Shown piece by piece: positions 10,418 through 19,777 of a DNA stretch of 64,000 bases. The translations under genes and the position numbers were made by a program. Source of the DNA: Xylocopa sonorina (Eukaryota; Arthropoda; Insecta; Hymenoptera; Apidae); the NCBI RefSeq assembly GCF_050948175.1, contig NC_135202.1, forward strand, positions 3,224,001 through 3,288,000, in the 5' to 3' direction. Each line of letters begins with the position of its first letter. Position 1 is the stretch's first letter. A model generated the notes under the pieces. That model ran no database searches, had not been told where the DNA came from, and was given only the letters and a program-made list of their open reading frames with translations.

Positions 10418-13369
10418 TCTGACGACAAGAAGGCGGAGATTCCTTCTATCAAACAGCAGACGAGCGAACGCATAACTACGAAAACGATCGAACCGATTCC
10501 GACGTTGAAAACGACGCCCATCGTGACGTCCACTTCGACGGCTCAGACGACGAAAGTCGTGGAAAAGATCGAGGAACCGGAGGCGAAGATGAGTCGTTCG
10601 GAAACGATCTCGTCCACGCTCGAGTCGCGTCAGATGCAGAGCAAGTCCGAGCAGAAGTTCCACATGAAACTGGAGCACAAAACGCCGAGCGTGGTCGAGC
10701 CATTGAGAGAAGAGAGAACGGTCGTGAAGGAGGTACGTCGAGAAGAAACGAAGAGCGCGGAGCCGAGAACCACTCTGATCGAGGAGAAAACGAAGGTGGA
10801 GAACGAGAACATCGAGACGTCGACGATAGCTAAGAAGGATGCGCTGAGTTTCTTCGAGTCCATGACGAAGGAGACGGAAACTGCACCAAAGGGTCCAAAG
10901 GAGATGATCAAACTAGTGGACGACGTTGACGGCCACGAAGTGAAGGTTGGAAAACTGACGAAGAATTATGAACGATCGACCACTTATCAGGAAGTAAAGA
11001 AACCGGAGCCGAAGCCTCCCGAGCTGCAAACCACGAAGAAAGCGGTTCATGAAATATTCACCAAACTGGAGCAAGGGAGTACAGCCTCCCGTGGCGTGGA
11101 CAACAAGCTATTCGATTTCCCTTACGAGCCCTACAAACCTCCTCCAATAGAAACCAAGAAGACAGTCGTGGAAGAAACCGTTTCTTCGGGGTCGTCGTCC
11201 GTGTCAAAGATGGAGAGCAAAATAGAGAGCAAGATGGAGACTAAATCGGAAAGTTCCGAGGTGTTGATGCAGGGTTTCACATTGGTGCCAGAACCGCCAC
11301 CGGAGATTGGTTACATGCCGAAGCCAGAGGAGGTGAAAAAAAAACGCCCCGAGGTCTCCATTAAAGCCAAGCAGCTGCAAGAATCCTTCGAAAAAACCCT
11401 GTCCCCGGTCGATGCTCCTGTAGGTGGTGTGAAAATTTTCCCCTCGCCCTCTCCCAAGGTCATCGAGCGTCCCAAAGTAGCGCCAACATTTTCCATGCCA
11501 CCTCCGCCATTCGAGCTCGATAAGAAAGAGGTAACCGAGGAACCGTGCGTGAAAAAGGAAGTCTACGAGAAGAAGGACTACCTGTCGTCGATCAGGGCGA
11601 CCTCTCCGAGCAGACCTTGGTCATCGTCGTCGGAATTCGAGACAAGGTCGCACGTGTCGACCGATTTGTCGGAGTACAGGTGTCACTCGGCGGCGTCCAG
11701 TCATCAGGAGATTCTGAGGTCCAGCTCGCCCAGACCGTCAGCTGATGGGCTGGCCATGGAGAAATCTTGGGCCAAGAAGTGCGCAGAGTCCACCAGAAAG
11801 TCCTGGCCGCCGCAGGAGGAGGCGAAGTTGAAGCACGAATGGCAAATACCTGGCGAGGATTATAAGACTTCCACAAGGGAGTTCAAGAAGGAAGTCAAAG
11901 AGACGCCGGAAGGTGGAATCAAGAAGACCAGTATGGAGTCTTCCAGCACGACGGAGAGACGTTCGTGGAGCTCGAAACAGGAGTCGATGGAGAAGCTCTC
12001 GAAGAGAGCTCCATCGCCGCCGAAGACGCAACCGATTATCTATAAAGCTGAGACGACCAAGGTGGATCACACGGTGAACAAGATCGAGGAGAAGTCGATG
12101 TACGAGAAATACATGAGCGAATGCGACGTGAAAAAGTCGGAGAAATCGGAGAAGCTCGAGGAGTACAGTTCGAAAAAGTGGACGGGATCGGACGAATTGA
12201 AGGCACCTGGTCTCGTGAGAAACGTCGAGCCGCCTAAAAAGCCGGTGGTCCAGTTGTACCACCTTACTGAACCGACTCCACCCACGGATCAGATAATATT
12301 AGAACCAGGTCCACCCCCAGAGATTGGATACATTCCACCAGTGCCAGTCGTCAGGGAGAAGAAGATCGAAAAACTGGAGAAGCATTTAGAGGTGTCCTTG
12401 GAGCACAAGCCGGCTAAAATTCCACCAGGAGCGATCAGAACTATTCCTCCGTTACCAAAGAAAGAAGAACCTCCAGCATTGCCGCCAAAAGACGTAAAAA
12501 TGACACCGCCGCCGATTCCAGCCAAACAACCAACCCCCGTCGAGCTTCCTGTGGAACCATTCCCGTTCAAACCTTCTCCAACACCAGCTGCGAAGGTACA
12601 GAAAGTTCCTCCTCCACCGACCCCTACGAAATTCGTCAAAGGAAGCTTCGCTCAGGAGAGTGACTACGAGTCGGACATGGACAGTCACTTGAAGGCAAAA
12701 TGGCGGCCATACGAAAGCGACGGCGAAGAGCCACGTTATCGAAGGGTGCAACCGCCAGTACCGAAGCAACCAAGGCCCAGGTCGACCGAGCCTGAACCGC
12801 TTCCGCCATCGAAATTCGAGGTCCCTCCTACAACCACGGGACCACCCAGACCGATGATTACTAAGGAACAGCAGGAGAAGATGTATAAAAAGACGACGAC
12901 CTACAAGAGGCAAGAGAAAGAGACGAAGGAACAGAGATATCAGCCGGTACCAACGCCTCAGATCGAGCTGAAACCTGGCTCGCCGCCCATTTACGTACAG
13001 CCAGCCACGAAGAGTCCCGCGCCCAAGAGTCCTCCGGTGAAAAAGCCAGAATCACCAAAATTCAAAGTGAAGACGTTCCAACAGGAAAGTGGATACATGG
13101 CGGACACCGACGAGCCTTTCCAGCAGAAGACTCAATCGATGCAGAAGAGCAAGCACGAATCCATGACCTCTCACACGGAGTCCCGCAGCTCGTACTCGGA
13201 AAGTCGATCGGAATTCTTCGAGAGCAAGAGCTACGAGAGCCGTCAGCAGCAACAGAAGAAAGAATCGACCGCGCCCTCGATCGTGAAACAGCCGACCGTT
13301 CAACGCAGCTCCTTCGTCGAGAAGAGCTACGCGTCCACCGCGGCGCCATCGAGATTCGCCTCGACGAAG
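10418..13369 (+). CDS. zormin: zormin exon g: giant disordered Pro/Glu/Lys/Ser exon (984 codons)
   Basis: The acceptor TATTTAG ends at 10417; phase 0 in and out. This 2952-nt exon encodes a low-complexity, highly charged region: Thr/Glu/Lys-rich (residues 1-230), Pro/Glu/Val/Lys-rich (230-360), Ser-rich with SPSRPWSSSSEFETRS (about 385-430), Glu/Lys-rich (430-600), Pro-rich (600-870) and Ser/Glu-rich (880-975). It carries one full ESDYESD module (12632-12757), a degenerate one (13061-13117) and three PGxPPEIGY-type motifs (11282, 12299, 12968). The composition resembles titin PEVK, so it may act as an elastic or scaffolding segment (inference). The donor GTTCGA is weak; read-through stops at TAG 13388-13390 after Val-Arg-Gln-Val-Cys-Val. 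Confidence 0.9.
11282..11326 (+). other. PGxPPEIGY motif, copy 1
   Basis: Reads LVPEPPPEIGYMPKP. It is one of five related Pro-rich motifs in the zormin disordered region (others at 12299, 12968, 15280 and 15886). Confidence 0.7.
12299..12340 (+). other. PGxPPEIGY motif, copy 2
   Basis: Reads LEPGPPPEIGYIPP. The best match to the motif consensus; it precedes the Pro-rich segment leading to the first ESDYESD module. Confidence 0.7.
12632..12757 (+). other. ESDYESD module 1
   Basis: About 42 residues: FVKGSFAQESDYESDMDS, then HLKAKWRPYESDGEEP and RYRRVQPP. It is preceded by PTPTK, as the other two copies are preceded by PSPSK and TPKK. Confidence 0.85.
12968..13003 (+). other. PGxPPEIGY motif, copy 3 (divergent)
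   Basis: Reads LKPGSPPIYVQP; the Glu-Ile-Gly core is lost but LKPGSPP is shared with copy 5. Confidence 0.5.
13061..13117 (+). other. Degenerate ESDYESD module
   Basis: Reads FKVKTFQQESGYMADTDEP. It keeps the F-x-x-x-x-F-Q-x-E-S-x-Y start and the acidic core but lacks the Trp and RYRxVQPP end. Confidence 0.5.
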
Positions 13370-14220
13370 GTTCGACAAGTCTGTGTTTAGCATCGCTTGC
13401 TCTGTATAGAGAGAGAGGAGCTGACGTTGTTTGGAAAGAGGAGACTCTGGTCGAACACAGGCCTCTCGTTTGTTTAATAGAATAGAGTGACGATGCAACT
13501 AACTAATGTTTGCCTCTGTGAACTGCTAGTTAACACTCGTGTTGGCGTTAACGCTTGGTTTTAGTTTTTTTCAGGGCTGAATATGTTTATCGACGCTTTT
13601 TTTTATACTTATCGTGCTGTTTCTAGAGCTTCGAGTAATAGAAGAATCTTCTTATTTAGAAATGTATGTATTTTAGGTTACATAAACTTGCATTGACATA
13701 TCTTTCACGCGACATACTTGATACGACGTAAAATATTAAATTTTAGGTGATGCAAGGTAGGTTTGCTGTAATTAGAGTATTTTCTAATCGATCTGTGGAG
13801 TGTCATGACGCTGTATACTCAAAATATCATTCATCACTCCATCTAATCAGTATAAATGAATTAAAATTACATTAGGCTTACGCCATGATTCCGTAATAGT
13901 AGAAAAGCTTCGAAAATATTATTCTTTTATGGCAAATCCAATTTAATAAATTATAAAAATTCGCGTATTAAATCAAAGAATTCACGAGATTAAAATTCCT
14001 TCAGAAATTGATTAATATAATAATAATTAATATAATAATGTACATATTTAACGGTTTTATTCCAAAGAAGACGATATTGTGCTACAACACAGAATATCGA
14101 TCATATTAATAATGAACGCTAATTGTACGTGTTTGTGTTTTTTCTTTTATTGGTGTTGACTGTCCTAATCTTTTTCTTTTTTTTTATTCATTTACAAACG
14201 ACATCGATTTATTTTCCCAG
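13370..14220 (+). other. zormin intron or alternative 3' end
   Basis: If the weak donor at 13370 is not used, translation stops at TAG 13388-13390. A canonical AATAAA lies at 13945-13950, so a short isoform with a roughly 570-nt 3'UTR is conceivable. Otherwise this is AT-rich intron, with an AT-rich simple stretch around 14010-14040. Confidence 0.4.
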
Positions 14221-14440
14221 GAAACTATTTACGCCACGGATCAATCGCAGAAGAAGCTAGAGACGACGAAAAAGATCCTGCCGCCCTCTCCGAGTCCTTC
14301 GAAATTCGTGAAGGGCGAATTTCGTGAGAGCGACTACGAGAGCGACTACGACGGCAGAATACCGCCCCTTTGGAAGCCGCGGGGCTACGAAAGTGACGAC
14401 CAGAGTTTCCGAGTCGTGAAACCCAGTCTCGCTGGTCCAG
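14221..14440 (+). CDS. zormin: zormin exon h: carries ESDYESD module 2
   Basis: A strong pyrimidine-rich acceptor (ATTTTCCCAG) ends at 14220. The frame reads ETIYATDQSQKKLETTKKIL, then PPSPSPSKFVKGEFRESDYE and the rest of the module. Entry phase 0, exit phase 1 before GTATTT. The whole exon is essentially one module plus a lead-in. Confidence 0.85.
14305..14424 (+). other. ESDYESD module 2
   Basis: Reads FVKGEFRESDYESDYDGRIP, then PLWKPRGYESDDQSFRVVKP. It shares F-V-K-G-x-F-x-E-S-D-Y-E-S-D, the W-x-P and the R-x-V end with modules 1 and 3. Confidence 0.85.
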
Positions 14441-15193
14441 GTATTTAAAAGTCCTAGCTCGGACGATCTCTAATTTTTGCTTATAAAAATTCATACAATT
14501 GTTACGCTATTGTACATAGAGTATCAGTCGTTAGAAGTTTCTCGTACGATAACCGCGACATGATATTAGCGGCTAATAAATAATTGGTGAACAGTAATGG
14601 GAAAAATAAATGATTGCTTTCCAACAGCGCCAGTAGAACAAACTCGACTGGCAGGGTGTCGATGGTGCCACTCTCACTCGTTTACGACTCTTTTTCCAGC
14701 TTACAACAAGTAGTCCTCCTGGCAAGCTTTCTTCCCTTCTCGTTGTTTACCTCGCAAGACAAGTTCTCCTCACTTCCCGCTTCGCTTGCTTCTCTATTTT
14801 CTTCTCGGCCACTCGAAGTACGTACTTGGTTTCCCCCGCTTTTCTCATCCGCGTTTTCTCATCCCCGACATCTAGTGGCTAACTCGCACCCTGTTCTTCT
14901 ACGTTTTCTACTTTCCCCTCGTCTACTAGTTCAACTCTTCTTCTGTCTCTTCATCTTTGTCTCACGCTGGTTTCACCTTCGTTTCGAAACGCGGTTCAAA
15001 ATACGAGCACGCCTGTTCGATGCATCTCGCGCGATCTACGTCAAGCACGAACGAATCGAGGAAACCAAAAACGATCGACAACGCGCGAAACCGTCGCGAC
15101 TCGAATACGACGCGCACCCTCCGCCCGCTTTCTCCACGTCGAAGCCGGCCGGTCTCTGATCGAGGTCACCCGGGAACTGTTTTCTACCGATAG
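14441..15193 (+). other. zormin intron, pyrimidine-rich
   Basis: A C/T-rich stretch at about 14700-15000 produces an open frame of 181 codons (14614-15159). It ends in TGA before the acceptor, has a Ser/Leu/Phe-rich composition expected of pyrimidine-rich DNA, and matches nothing I know. I treat it as noncoding. Confidence 0.55.
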
Positions 15194-15952
15194 GGAAGCC
15201 CAGAACGCCGCTGATCGAGACGAAAGAGTTCGCCAGGAAGGAGGAAAAGACCGCGACGACGCCCACCAAACCCAAGACCGTTCTTCTGCCCGGTTCCCCG
15301 CCGGAAATCGCCTACGCGCCGCCTCAGCCGACCTACTACGAGGCTCGATCTGGCGTGCCCTTCCACAACGCGATCGGCACGGAGACCAAGAAGACGGTCA
15401 GAATGGACGAGTCCACGGAGAACAGCCGACGAATCGTCACGGTCGAGCAGACCAGCAGGGTGATCAAATTCGGGGACCAGAAGCCGTCGAGCGACTTCAC
15501 CGGCTTCGAGGCCGCGTCCAGCCAGAGGCAGAGGTCGTCGTACAAAGTACCAACCCCGAAGAAGTTCGTTCAGGGCCAATTCAGGGAGTCTGACTATGAA
15601 AGCGACATCGACACCAGGATTAAGCCCAAGTGGGCACCGGCGGACAGCGACACGGAGGAACCGAGGTACAGAAAGGTCCAGCCACCCCAATTGAAGGCAC
15701 CCAGATCGTCCAGCGCGCCCGTCAGACACGAACACGTGGTGTCGCCGTTGGAGTTCGACACTGGGCCACCGGTGATCAAACGGCAGACGTCGATGACGCA
15801 GCTTTACAGGGACGACAGCAGGAGCAGGAAGTTCGACTCGCAGATGAAATCGCAGAAGGAGGTTAGCTCCAGACAAGGGGAGCCGTTGAAACCTGGATCG
15901 CCACCGGAGTTCGGTTTTATCTCGAGGAGCGACGTGAGGAAGGCAGCCAATC
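15194..15952 (+). CDS. zormin: zormin exon i: ESDYESD module 3 and two PPE motifs
   Basis: The acceptor TACCGATAG ends at 15193. The 759-nt exon is phase 1 in and out. Order: Lys/Thr/Pro-rich lead (PTKPKT), motif VLLPGSPPEIAYAPPQP, a Thr/Ser-rich stretch, module 3 (15565-15687), a Ser/Arg-rich linker and motif LKPGSPPEFGF. The donor GTAAGA is at 15953. No folded domain is expected. Confidence 0.88.
15280..15330 (+). other. PGxPPEIGY motif, copy 4
   Basis: Reads VLLPGSPPEIAYAPPQP, a close match to copies 1 and 2. Confidence 0.7.
15565..15687 (+). other. ESDYESD module 3
   Basis: Reads FVQGQFRESDYESDIDTRI, then KPKWAPADSDTEEP and RYRKVQPP. Nearly the same layout as module 1, including the final RYRxVQPP. 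Confidence 0.85.
15886..15921 (+). other. PGxPPEIGY motif, copy 5
   Basis: Reads LKPGSPPEFGFI; shares LKPGSPP with copy 3 and the PPE-aromatic-Gly core with copies 1, 2 and 4. Confidence 0.6.
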
Positions 15953-16454
15953 GTAAGAATCACGTTGATGTCTCTGCTCTCTTGCGTATGCTTAATCGTG
16001 GGCTGCTTTTAGTGGGATGTTCCGTGGGTCGTGTGGTGCTCGATTTTTAGCGAACCTCGAGGGGATATACGTTTTACGCTCGTTTGGAGGGAGTTCGGTT
16101 GAATCAATTTTGTTTCATATAGAATATAATTCGATTAACAGATAATGCAACATCGTTCCTTGTTCAAATGGTTAGCTGTAGCGTTCACGGAACCAAGAAA
16201 TCGGACGACGAACTTTAGTCATGCTGTTCCAGAGAAGAACATTCTGTCGGTCTAATCTCTTCGTTATTCTCGCATTTATCATCATTCCGCATGAATATAT
16301 TTCACTTCTAAAGGTTACGATATACGCCATCTTCTCTACATTTCTAACTATCTCTTTCTGCGCGCTTACTGAACAAAGAGAAAGATAATTAAAGAACATT
16401 TCGCTGCCGCGAGCCGTCTTCCCCCGTAACACGAACAATCTGAAACATCCGCAG

Positions 16455-16640
16455 ACGTCGCGTCGCGTCACATGACCGACATGACCACCAGCTTCAAGTC
16501 GAAAACCGAGAGATTCGTCAGCGACATCCAGTCGGATCTGAAGCAGGGCAAGCCGATCCTGAAGCATCCGGCCGACAGTCGGGCCAGCGATGGCGATGAG
16601 CCGAGAACATACAGGGAAGAGTCCCGCCACTCGGAGCATG
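16455..16640 (+). CDS. zormin: zormin exon j: small charged exon
   Basis: The acceptor ATCCGCAG ends at 16454. The 186-nt exon (62 codons, phase 1 in and out) reads HVASRHMTDMTTSFKSKTER, then FVSDIQSDLKQGKPILKHPA and an Arg/Glu/Ser-rich tail. Its length is a multiple of three and its phases are symmetric, so it could be skipped without a frameshift. Confidence 0.8.
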
Positions 16641-16993
16641 GTAATCTACTCTAGCATATTTCGATTAGAACAAATTAATTAAATTAGGCCTCTTTGAGTA
16701 AATTACCCAGGCGAACTGACAATTTTTCTATCGTTAAACGACGAGTATTAAAAGTAACGCCAATGTTCTCAAAGAGAATAATGGGTGGTAATTGTTGCTT
16801 CACACTTAGTAACCAAATAAGCGTTCGCTTAAAAATTATACAGTCTATAAATAGATGAACATTAAAGCTGAAGATCTAGAATAGTAGACATGCAGCGTCC
16901 ACAGATAAATTAACGATCTAGTCTACCGCTAATCAGCGTTTCTAAAAAATGCCAAGATACCAACAACAAAGAATTGTAAAAAAAAAAATACAG

Positions 16994-17509
16994 GAACGAA
17001 GCAAATCGACCCGGACACCGGTCTGATATACTTCAAATACGACTTCGGTTACGAGTTCGGCATCGTGCTCCCCGGTGAGGGTAAGAAAACGGTCAGCAGT
17101 AGCAACAGAACCATCCAAGGGCAACGAAGAGCCAGCGACATCGAGGTGCCCATCGTCCACGAGTTCACCACCAGAAAGGAGAACGGTTTCGCAAAGAGGA
17201 GCAGCTCCACCGCGTCCTCGACGCGGCAGAGCAAGCCAGCCAGCAAATTCGGCGCCTCGAAAACGGTGAAATGGGAGCCGACGTCGGAGAGCGAGTTCTC
17301 CGAGGCGGAGGACGCCAGAAATGCGCGAAAAAGACGTCCAGACGGTGGGACCACGATGACAGCGCCCAGCCTCGTGATACCATGCTCGCCATCGCCATCC
17401 AGATGGGATCACACGACGCCCAGTCCGCTTTCCCTGAGCCCAAGCTTACCGAGCCTCTCTCCCAGATACAGTAGCGCCACTGGACCACCCAGCAACGTCG
17501 ACTCCGCAG
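16994..17509 (+). CDS. zormin: zormin exon k: aromatic block and Ser/Pro-rich tail
   Basis: The acceptor ATACAG ends at 16993, after an A-rich tract. The exon starts with an unusual ordered-looking block, DPDTGLIYFKYDFGYEFG followed by IVLPGEGKK, then Ser/Arg-rich sequence, KTVKWEPTSESEFSEAED (weakly like the ESDYESD modules), and a Ser/Pro-rich end (SPSPSRWDHTTPSPLSLSPS). Phase 1 in and out; donor GTACTC at 17510. Read-through would end at a stop near 17575. Confidence 0.82.
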
Positions 17510-18395
17510 GTACTCCGCCTGCTTCAACGTCGATTGCCTGGGCCGCTTCTTCGCGTTCGCCACACAGATTTCGCTGACCTCGGATTTATCGCTTATTCGC
17601 CCACCCGCTAATTCTATTTGTTTTCACTGCACGCATCTGCCTTTGGATTTATTGCATTTTATGTGGTTCAAGGTTTTCACTTCACGTTTCGAAGGGATGA
17701 AATAAGGAATGTTTATTCATTTTTTAAGATTGCTCGAAATTTTTTATTGAGGCAAGATATTGATTCTCGAATTTGATACGTTAATTTTTGCTGAGTGATA
17801 TGCATAGGAAGTTGTGAAGATTTTTGTGAAACATTTTGAAGTTTCTTAAAGAGGAGGGGTGTAAGATTCGAGGAGCGAAATGTTGAGGAATGTGACTTGG
17901 TGTGTATATTATTCTTTTTAAATTGATTGTTTTGATTGCATTGTCGAACAAGTGGCTCTATAAATTGATTAATTTAAACAAATAAATTAAAAGAATATAA
18001 GATATTATAACTTGGATTTAAGAGATGGAATTCATCAAATATTCCAAATATTTCAGAATATAATGGAAAATTTTGTGGATGAGATATTTTAATTAAAAAG
18101 GGTAGGTCTTGAATGCTTCTTTAATTCTTTGTCGCTTTCACCTTACTTTCTTCTGCCACGCAATATTTTCCCGTTTCTGAACTCTGTTTGTCACACCTCT
18201 TACCTTAATTATTTCTGTGATTACTTTTATTTGGTTCCTTTCAAGGTGTTACCTGCTTCCGCTTGAATTGTTCAATTTTCTGCGTTCCGTGCCTTAAATT
18301 TTCCAAATACAACGAATACGTTTACTTTGTAATTTATTCCACTGTCGTTCGAGCATGTTCGAATTACTCGAGTTAAATCGAGCTGATTATTCTAG

Positions 18396-18493
18396 GATCA
18401 CCGTGGCCAACCACTAATGGAGTAACTTCGAGCAAAGAAGTGATTCAGCCATACCTAGAAGTGCTGCCGAAAAAGGCTCCCCTTTTCATCACG
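18396..18493 (+). CDS. zormin: zormin exon l: lead-in and first strand of an Ig domain
   Basis: The acceptor TTATTCTAG ends at 18395. The frame gives GSPWPTTNGVTSSKEVIQPY, then LEVLPKKAPLFIT, where APLFIT is the start of an I-set Ig. Exit phase 0 before GTAACG. Confidence 0.8.
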
Positions 18494-19127
18494 GTAACGT
18501 GTCTTCCAGCCACCATTAAAGGATTTGTTGCAATAGCTATAATCTTCGTTGTCTTAAATTGCACGATATTTTTACTAAAATCGTTCAACCCATTGAATGC
18601 TGGGGCTTCGAATATCGTTTAAAGAGCGCGTTAAATTAATCGCAAATAATATTTCAATTTTTTTTATAAAATATACCGATTGCATTTGAAATTATTCAGA
18701 ATTTGGAGACTACAAATGAGCATAATGTTCATACATCATACGCTCATACTCAATTCTGACAACTATCGACCATATTTTCTTCTACAAAGCATAAAGTTAG
18801 TGTCTTGTTTTGATAAATTTTCAATCGTTATTATTCCGATACAAAATCGTTTCATGTAACTCTCATATTTCCTTCTGAATGATATTTTTTACTTTTTAAA
18901 ATAATTCAGAGGCTTATACGTAAATTCATAACGCATAAAGGGCAATTTTTAAAACCCAGAAAACTTTAAAGCATTCAAAAGGTTAAATAACTGTCTTCAC
19001 ATACGATGAAGGCGGTTATATTTATTTAGAAAATGATTTTTTAAGAATTTTGCTGATTTTTGCACCGAATCCTTTAATTATATGGGAAGTCTCATCGTTT
19101 TATTCTAAGAATGTATAAAAATTGTAG

Positions 19128-19308
19128 CCTCTAAGAGATATAGCGGTGGTGAGCGGGCAAACGGCGAGATTCGAGTGCATTGTTCAAGCCGAACCACAAC
19201 CGAACATCCTCTGGTCGAAAGACGGCAGGATTATCGAGAATTCTTCGAGCTACGAGATCCATTATCGAAACGGCGTTTGTCGTTTGACCGTAGTGCGAGC
19301 TTTTCCTG
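19128..19308 (+). CDS. zormin: zormin exon m: core of the third Ig domain
   Basis: The acceptor AAATTGTAG ends at 19127; a downstream ATATAG at 19143 would break the frame. The sequence PLRDIAVVSGQTARFECIVQ carries the B-strand Cys, AEPQPNILWSKDGR the core Trp, and NGVCRLTVVRAF the E strand. Joined to exon n it gives a complete Ig with both cysteines. Donor GTACGC at 19309. Confidence 0.9.
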
Positions 19309-19358
19309 GTACGCAAACGATATCGACAACAAATCAACTAAGAAAGAGACTATAACAT

Positions 19359-19560
19359 TTAATCCTTTGCGCTCGGAATCGAAGTTATCAATTTTCAATT
19401 TTCTTGAAGTTTTATTTGAAAGTTGCATCAAAGAACAGTTCGACACTTGCTAATTAGCAACAATTTTATTTACTGATCACATTAAATATAGCTTTAGACT
19501 TTTTTTTCTTTTAATTTACTGACGTTGAATTACGCTCGACAAAGGAGTGCAAAAGGTTAA
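19359..19560. mobile_element. MITE-like element, TTAA/CCTTTGC terminal repeats
   Basis: The left end is TTAATCCTTTGCGCTC and the right end, read on the other strand, is TTAACCTTTTGCACTC; 13 of 16 positions agree. The span is 202 bp with an AT-rich interior and no coding capacity. The TTAA at both ends fits the target duplication of piggyBac-type transposons (inference). It lies 51 bp after a zormin exon. Confidence 0.6.
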
Positions 19561-19699
19561 AATTTATACACATAAAAAAAGTAGTAATAGCAACATGTAA
19601 TTATACTTCAAGTATCGTGAAATCATATGAAAATATTTCTAACAGAATATTTGATATGAAGACCCTTTTAAAGTTCGTTTCTCTCCACTTCTTTTGCAG

Positions 19700-19777
19700 A
19701 GGATGCTGGCACATACGCGTGCACCGCAACGAATAGCTTAGGTTCAACAGTAACTTCTGCCACCTTGCAGGTGCCAG
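19700..19777 (+). CDS. zormin: zormin exon n: last strands of the third Ig domain
   Basis: The acceptor CTTTTGCAG ends at 19699. The frame EDAGTYACTATNSLGSTVTS then ATLQVP supplies the F and G strands, including the second Cys. The exon is 78 nt, phase 1 in and out, with donor GTAACA. Retention of the following intron would add a short tail and stop within about 40 nt. Confidence 0.88.

Noticed and set aside
11738..12913. Long minus-strand frames over the giant zormin exon
   Set aside because: Antisense shadows of a biased Pro/Glu/Lys/Ser coding sequence.
14614..15159. 181-codon plus-strand frame between zormin exons h and i
   Set aside because: It arises from C/T-rich intron sequence, ends before the acceptor and does not join the flanking exons in phase.
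19137..19143. Acceptor ATATAG at 19143 for zormin exon m
   Set aside because: Breaks the phase from exon l and removes the Pro-Leu-Arg-Asp start typical of Ig A' strands.
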